In this document: piece after piece, positions 63,616 through 64,000 of the stretch
Layout of the letters: each line of letters starts with the position of its first letter
Numbering within the stretch: position 1 is the stretch's first letter
NCBI GenBank assembly: GCA_021846985.1
Contig: JAJZVX010000001.1
Span: forward strand, 186,001-250,000
Direction of reading: 5' to 3'
Source of the DNA: Acidobacteriota bacterium
GTDB lineage: Bacteria; Acidobacteriota; Terriglobia; Terriglobales; Acidobacteriaceae
DNA: 64,000 nt
The notes under the pieces: generated by a model
The model's database searches: none
What the model saw: the letters and a program-made list of their open reading frames with translations, nothing else
What the model was told of the DNA's origin: nothing
Program-made: the position numbers and the translations under genes

Positions 63616-64000
63616 ATGTTTGCGCGCCTCAAACAGATGCTCATCAAAGAGTTCATTCAGGTTCTCCGCGACAAGCGCACGCGCTTTATTCTGATCATTC
63701 CTCCCATCGTTCAAATGCTGGTTTTCGGCTATGCCGCCAACTTCGAGGTCCACCTCGTCCCCACGGCGGTAGTCGATTTCGATCACAGTCAGCAAAGCCG
63801 CGACCTTATCTCCCGCTTCACGTCCAGTCCCTATTTCGACGTCCGGCGCCAACTCGACAACTCCCGCCAGCTTCGCGACGCGATCGACAGTGGCGATGCC
63901 GCCATAGGCCTTGAGATTGATGCCGGCTTTGCGCAGAAGCTCCTCAAAGGCCAGGCTGCGCCTCTCCAGGTCATCGTGGACGCCACTAACTCCAACACGG
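63616..64000 (+). CDS. ABC-2 type permease, YbhR-like (second), 3'-truncated by the window edge
   Basis: The first ~128 codons are visible, starting at an ATG preceded by AAAGGAG. N-terminus LKQMLIKEFIQVLRDKRTRF and the first helix, then the beginning of the periplasmic loop, match the preceding permease, so this is the second half of a heterodimeric exporter. The stop lies beyond base 64000. Confidence 0.87.
   Translation, partial: MFARLKQMLIKEFIQVLRDKRTRFILIIPPIVQMLVFGYAANFEVHLVPTAVVDFDHSQQSRDLISRFTSSPYFDVRRQLDNSRQLRDAIDSGDAAIGLEIDAGFAQKLLKGQAAPLQVIVDATNSNT

Overview
The window reads as a GC-rich bacterial chromosome segment with very tight gene packing (many 4-8 bp ATGA-type overlaps). 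It carries what looks like the complete dissimilatory sulfate/sulfite machinery of one organism: sat, aprBA, qmoABC, dsrAB, dsrC, dsrD, dsrL, dsrN and dsrMKJOP, plus a second dsrMK pair. A dsr operon holding both DsrD and DsrL, beside generic housekeeping genes, best fits the uncultivated sulfur-dissimilating Acidobacteriota known from peatland genomes. That taxonomic call is inference; no rRNA or ribosomal marker is present.

Layout. 1-4.8 kb: end of a threonine branch (thrC, thrB), thioredoxin, bacilliredoxin and murB. 5.0-10.2 kb (+): a succinate dehydrogenase/fumarate reductase operon (A-C-D-B) followed by citrate synthase. 10.5-23.1 kb (-): one long operon, dsrA-dsrB-dsrL-dsrC-(RsbRD_N protein)-dsrM-dsrK-dsrJ-dsrO-dsrP-cobA-dsrD-dsrN-(cytidylate-kinase-like). 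23.6-26.1 kb (-): dsrM2-dsrK2. A 669 bp regulatory region follows, then at 26.8-44.3 kb (+) aprB-aprA-(zinc ribbon)-(YkgJ)-qmoA-qmoB-qmoC-sat-(cytidylate-kinase-like/BON)-TauE-(PEP-synthase-like)-TauE-(TIGR02186)-porin. 44.4-49.2 kb (-): a second citrate synthase with a second, type-B succinate dehydrogenase. 49.6-64 kb: RdgB, UPF0182, a PfkB kinase, a DHA2 exporter, a decaheme cytochrome and a TetR-controlled TolC/HlyD/ABC-2 exporter that runs off the end.

How it works together. Sat activates sulfate to APS. AprBA reduces APS to sulfite and AMP with electrons from QmoABC. DsrAB with DsrC reduces sulfite, and DsrMKJOP (and perhaps DsrMK2) re-reduces the DsrC trisulfide. CobA and DsrN make the siroheme/siroamide for DsrAB; DsrD is the known DsrAB activator. 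The two citrate synthase/SDH sets around the sulfur genes would supply electrons from complete carbon oxidation.

The most notable observations are: (1) a DsrL of only 397 residues in which the NAD(P)H-binding domain appears cleanly missing; (2) recurring CRP/FNR/HcpR-like palindromes (GTGA-N6-TCAC) upstream of the dsr, dsrMK2, apr and both SDH/citrate-synthase operons, two of them in identical class-II-like geometry with a -10 box; (3) an uncharacterised extension of the apr-qmo-sat operon (NMP-kinase-like, PEP-synthase-like without a TIM barrel, two TauE permeases, TIGR02186 protein, porin) that may serve sulfate entry or AMP/PPi handling.
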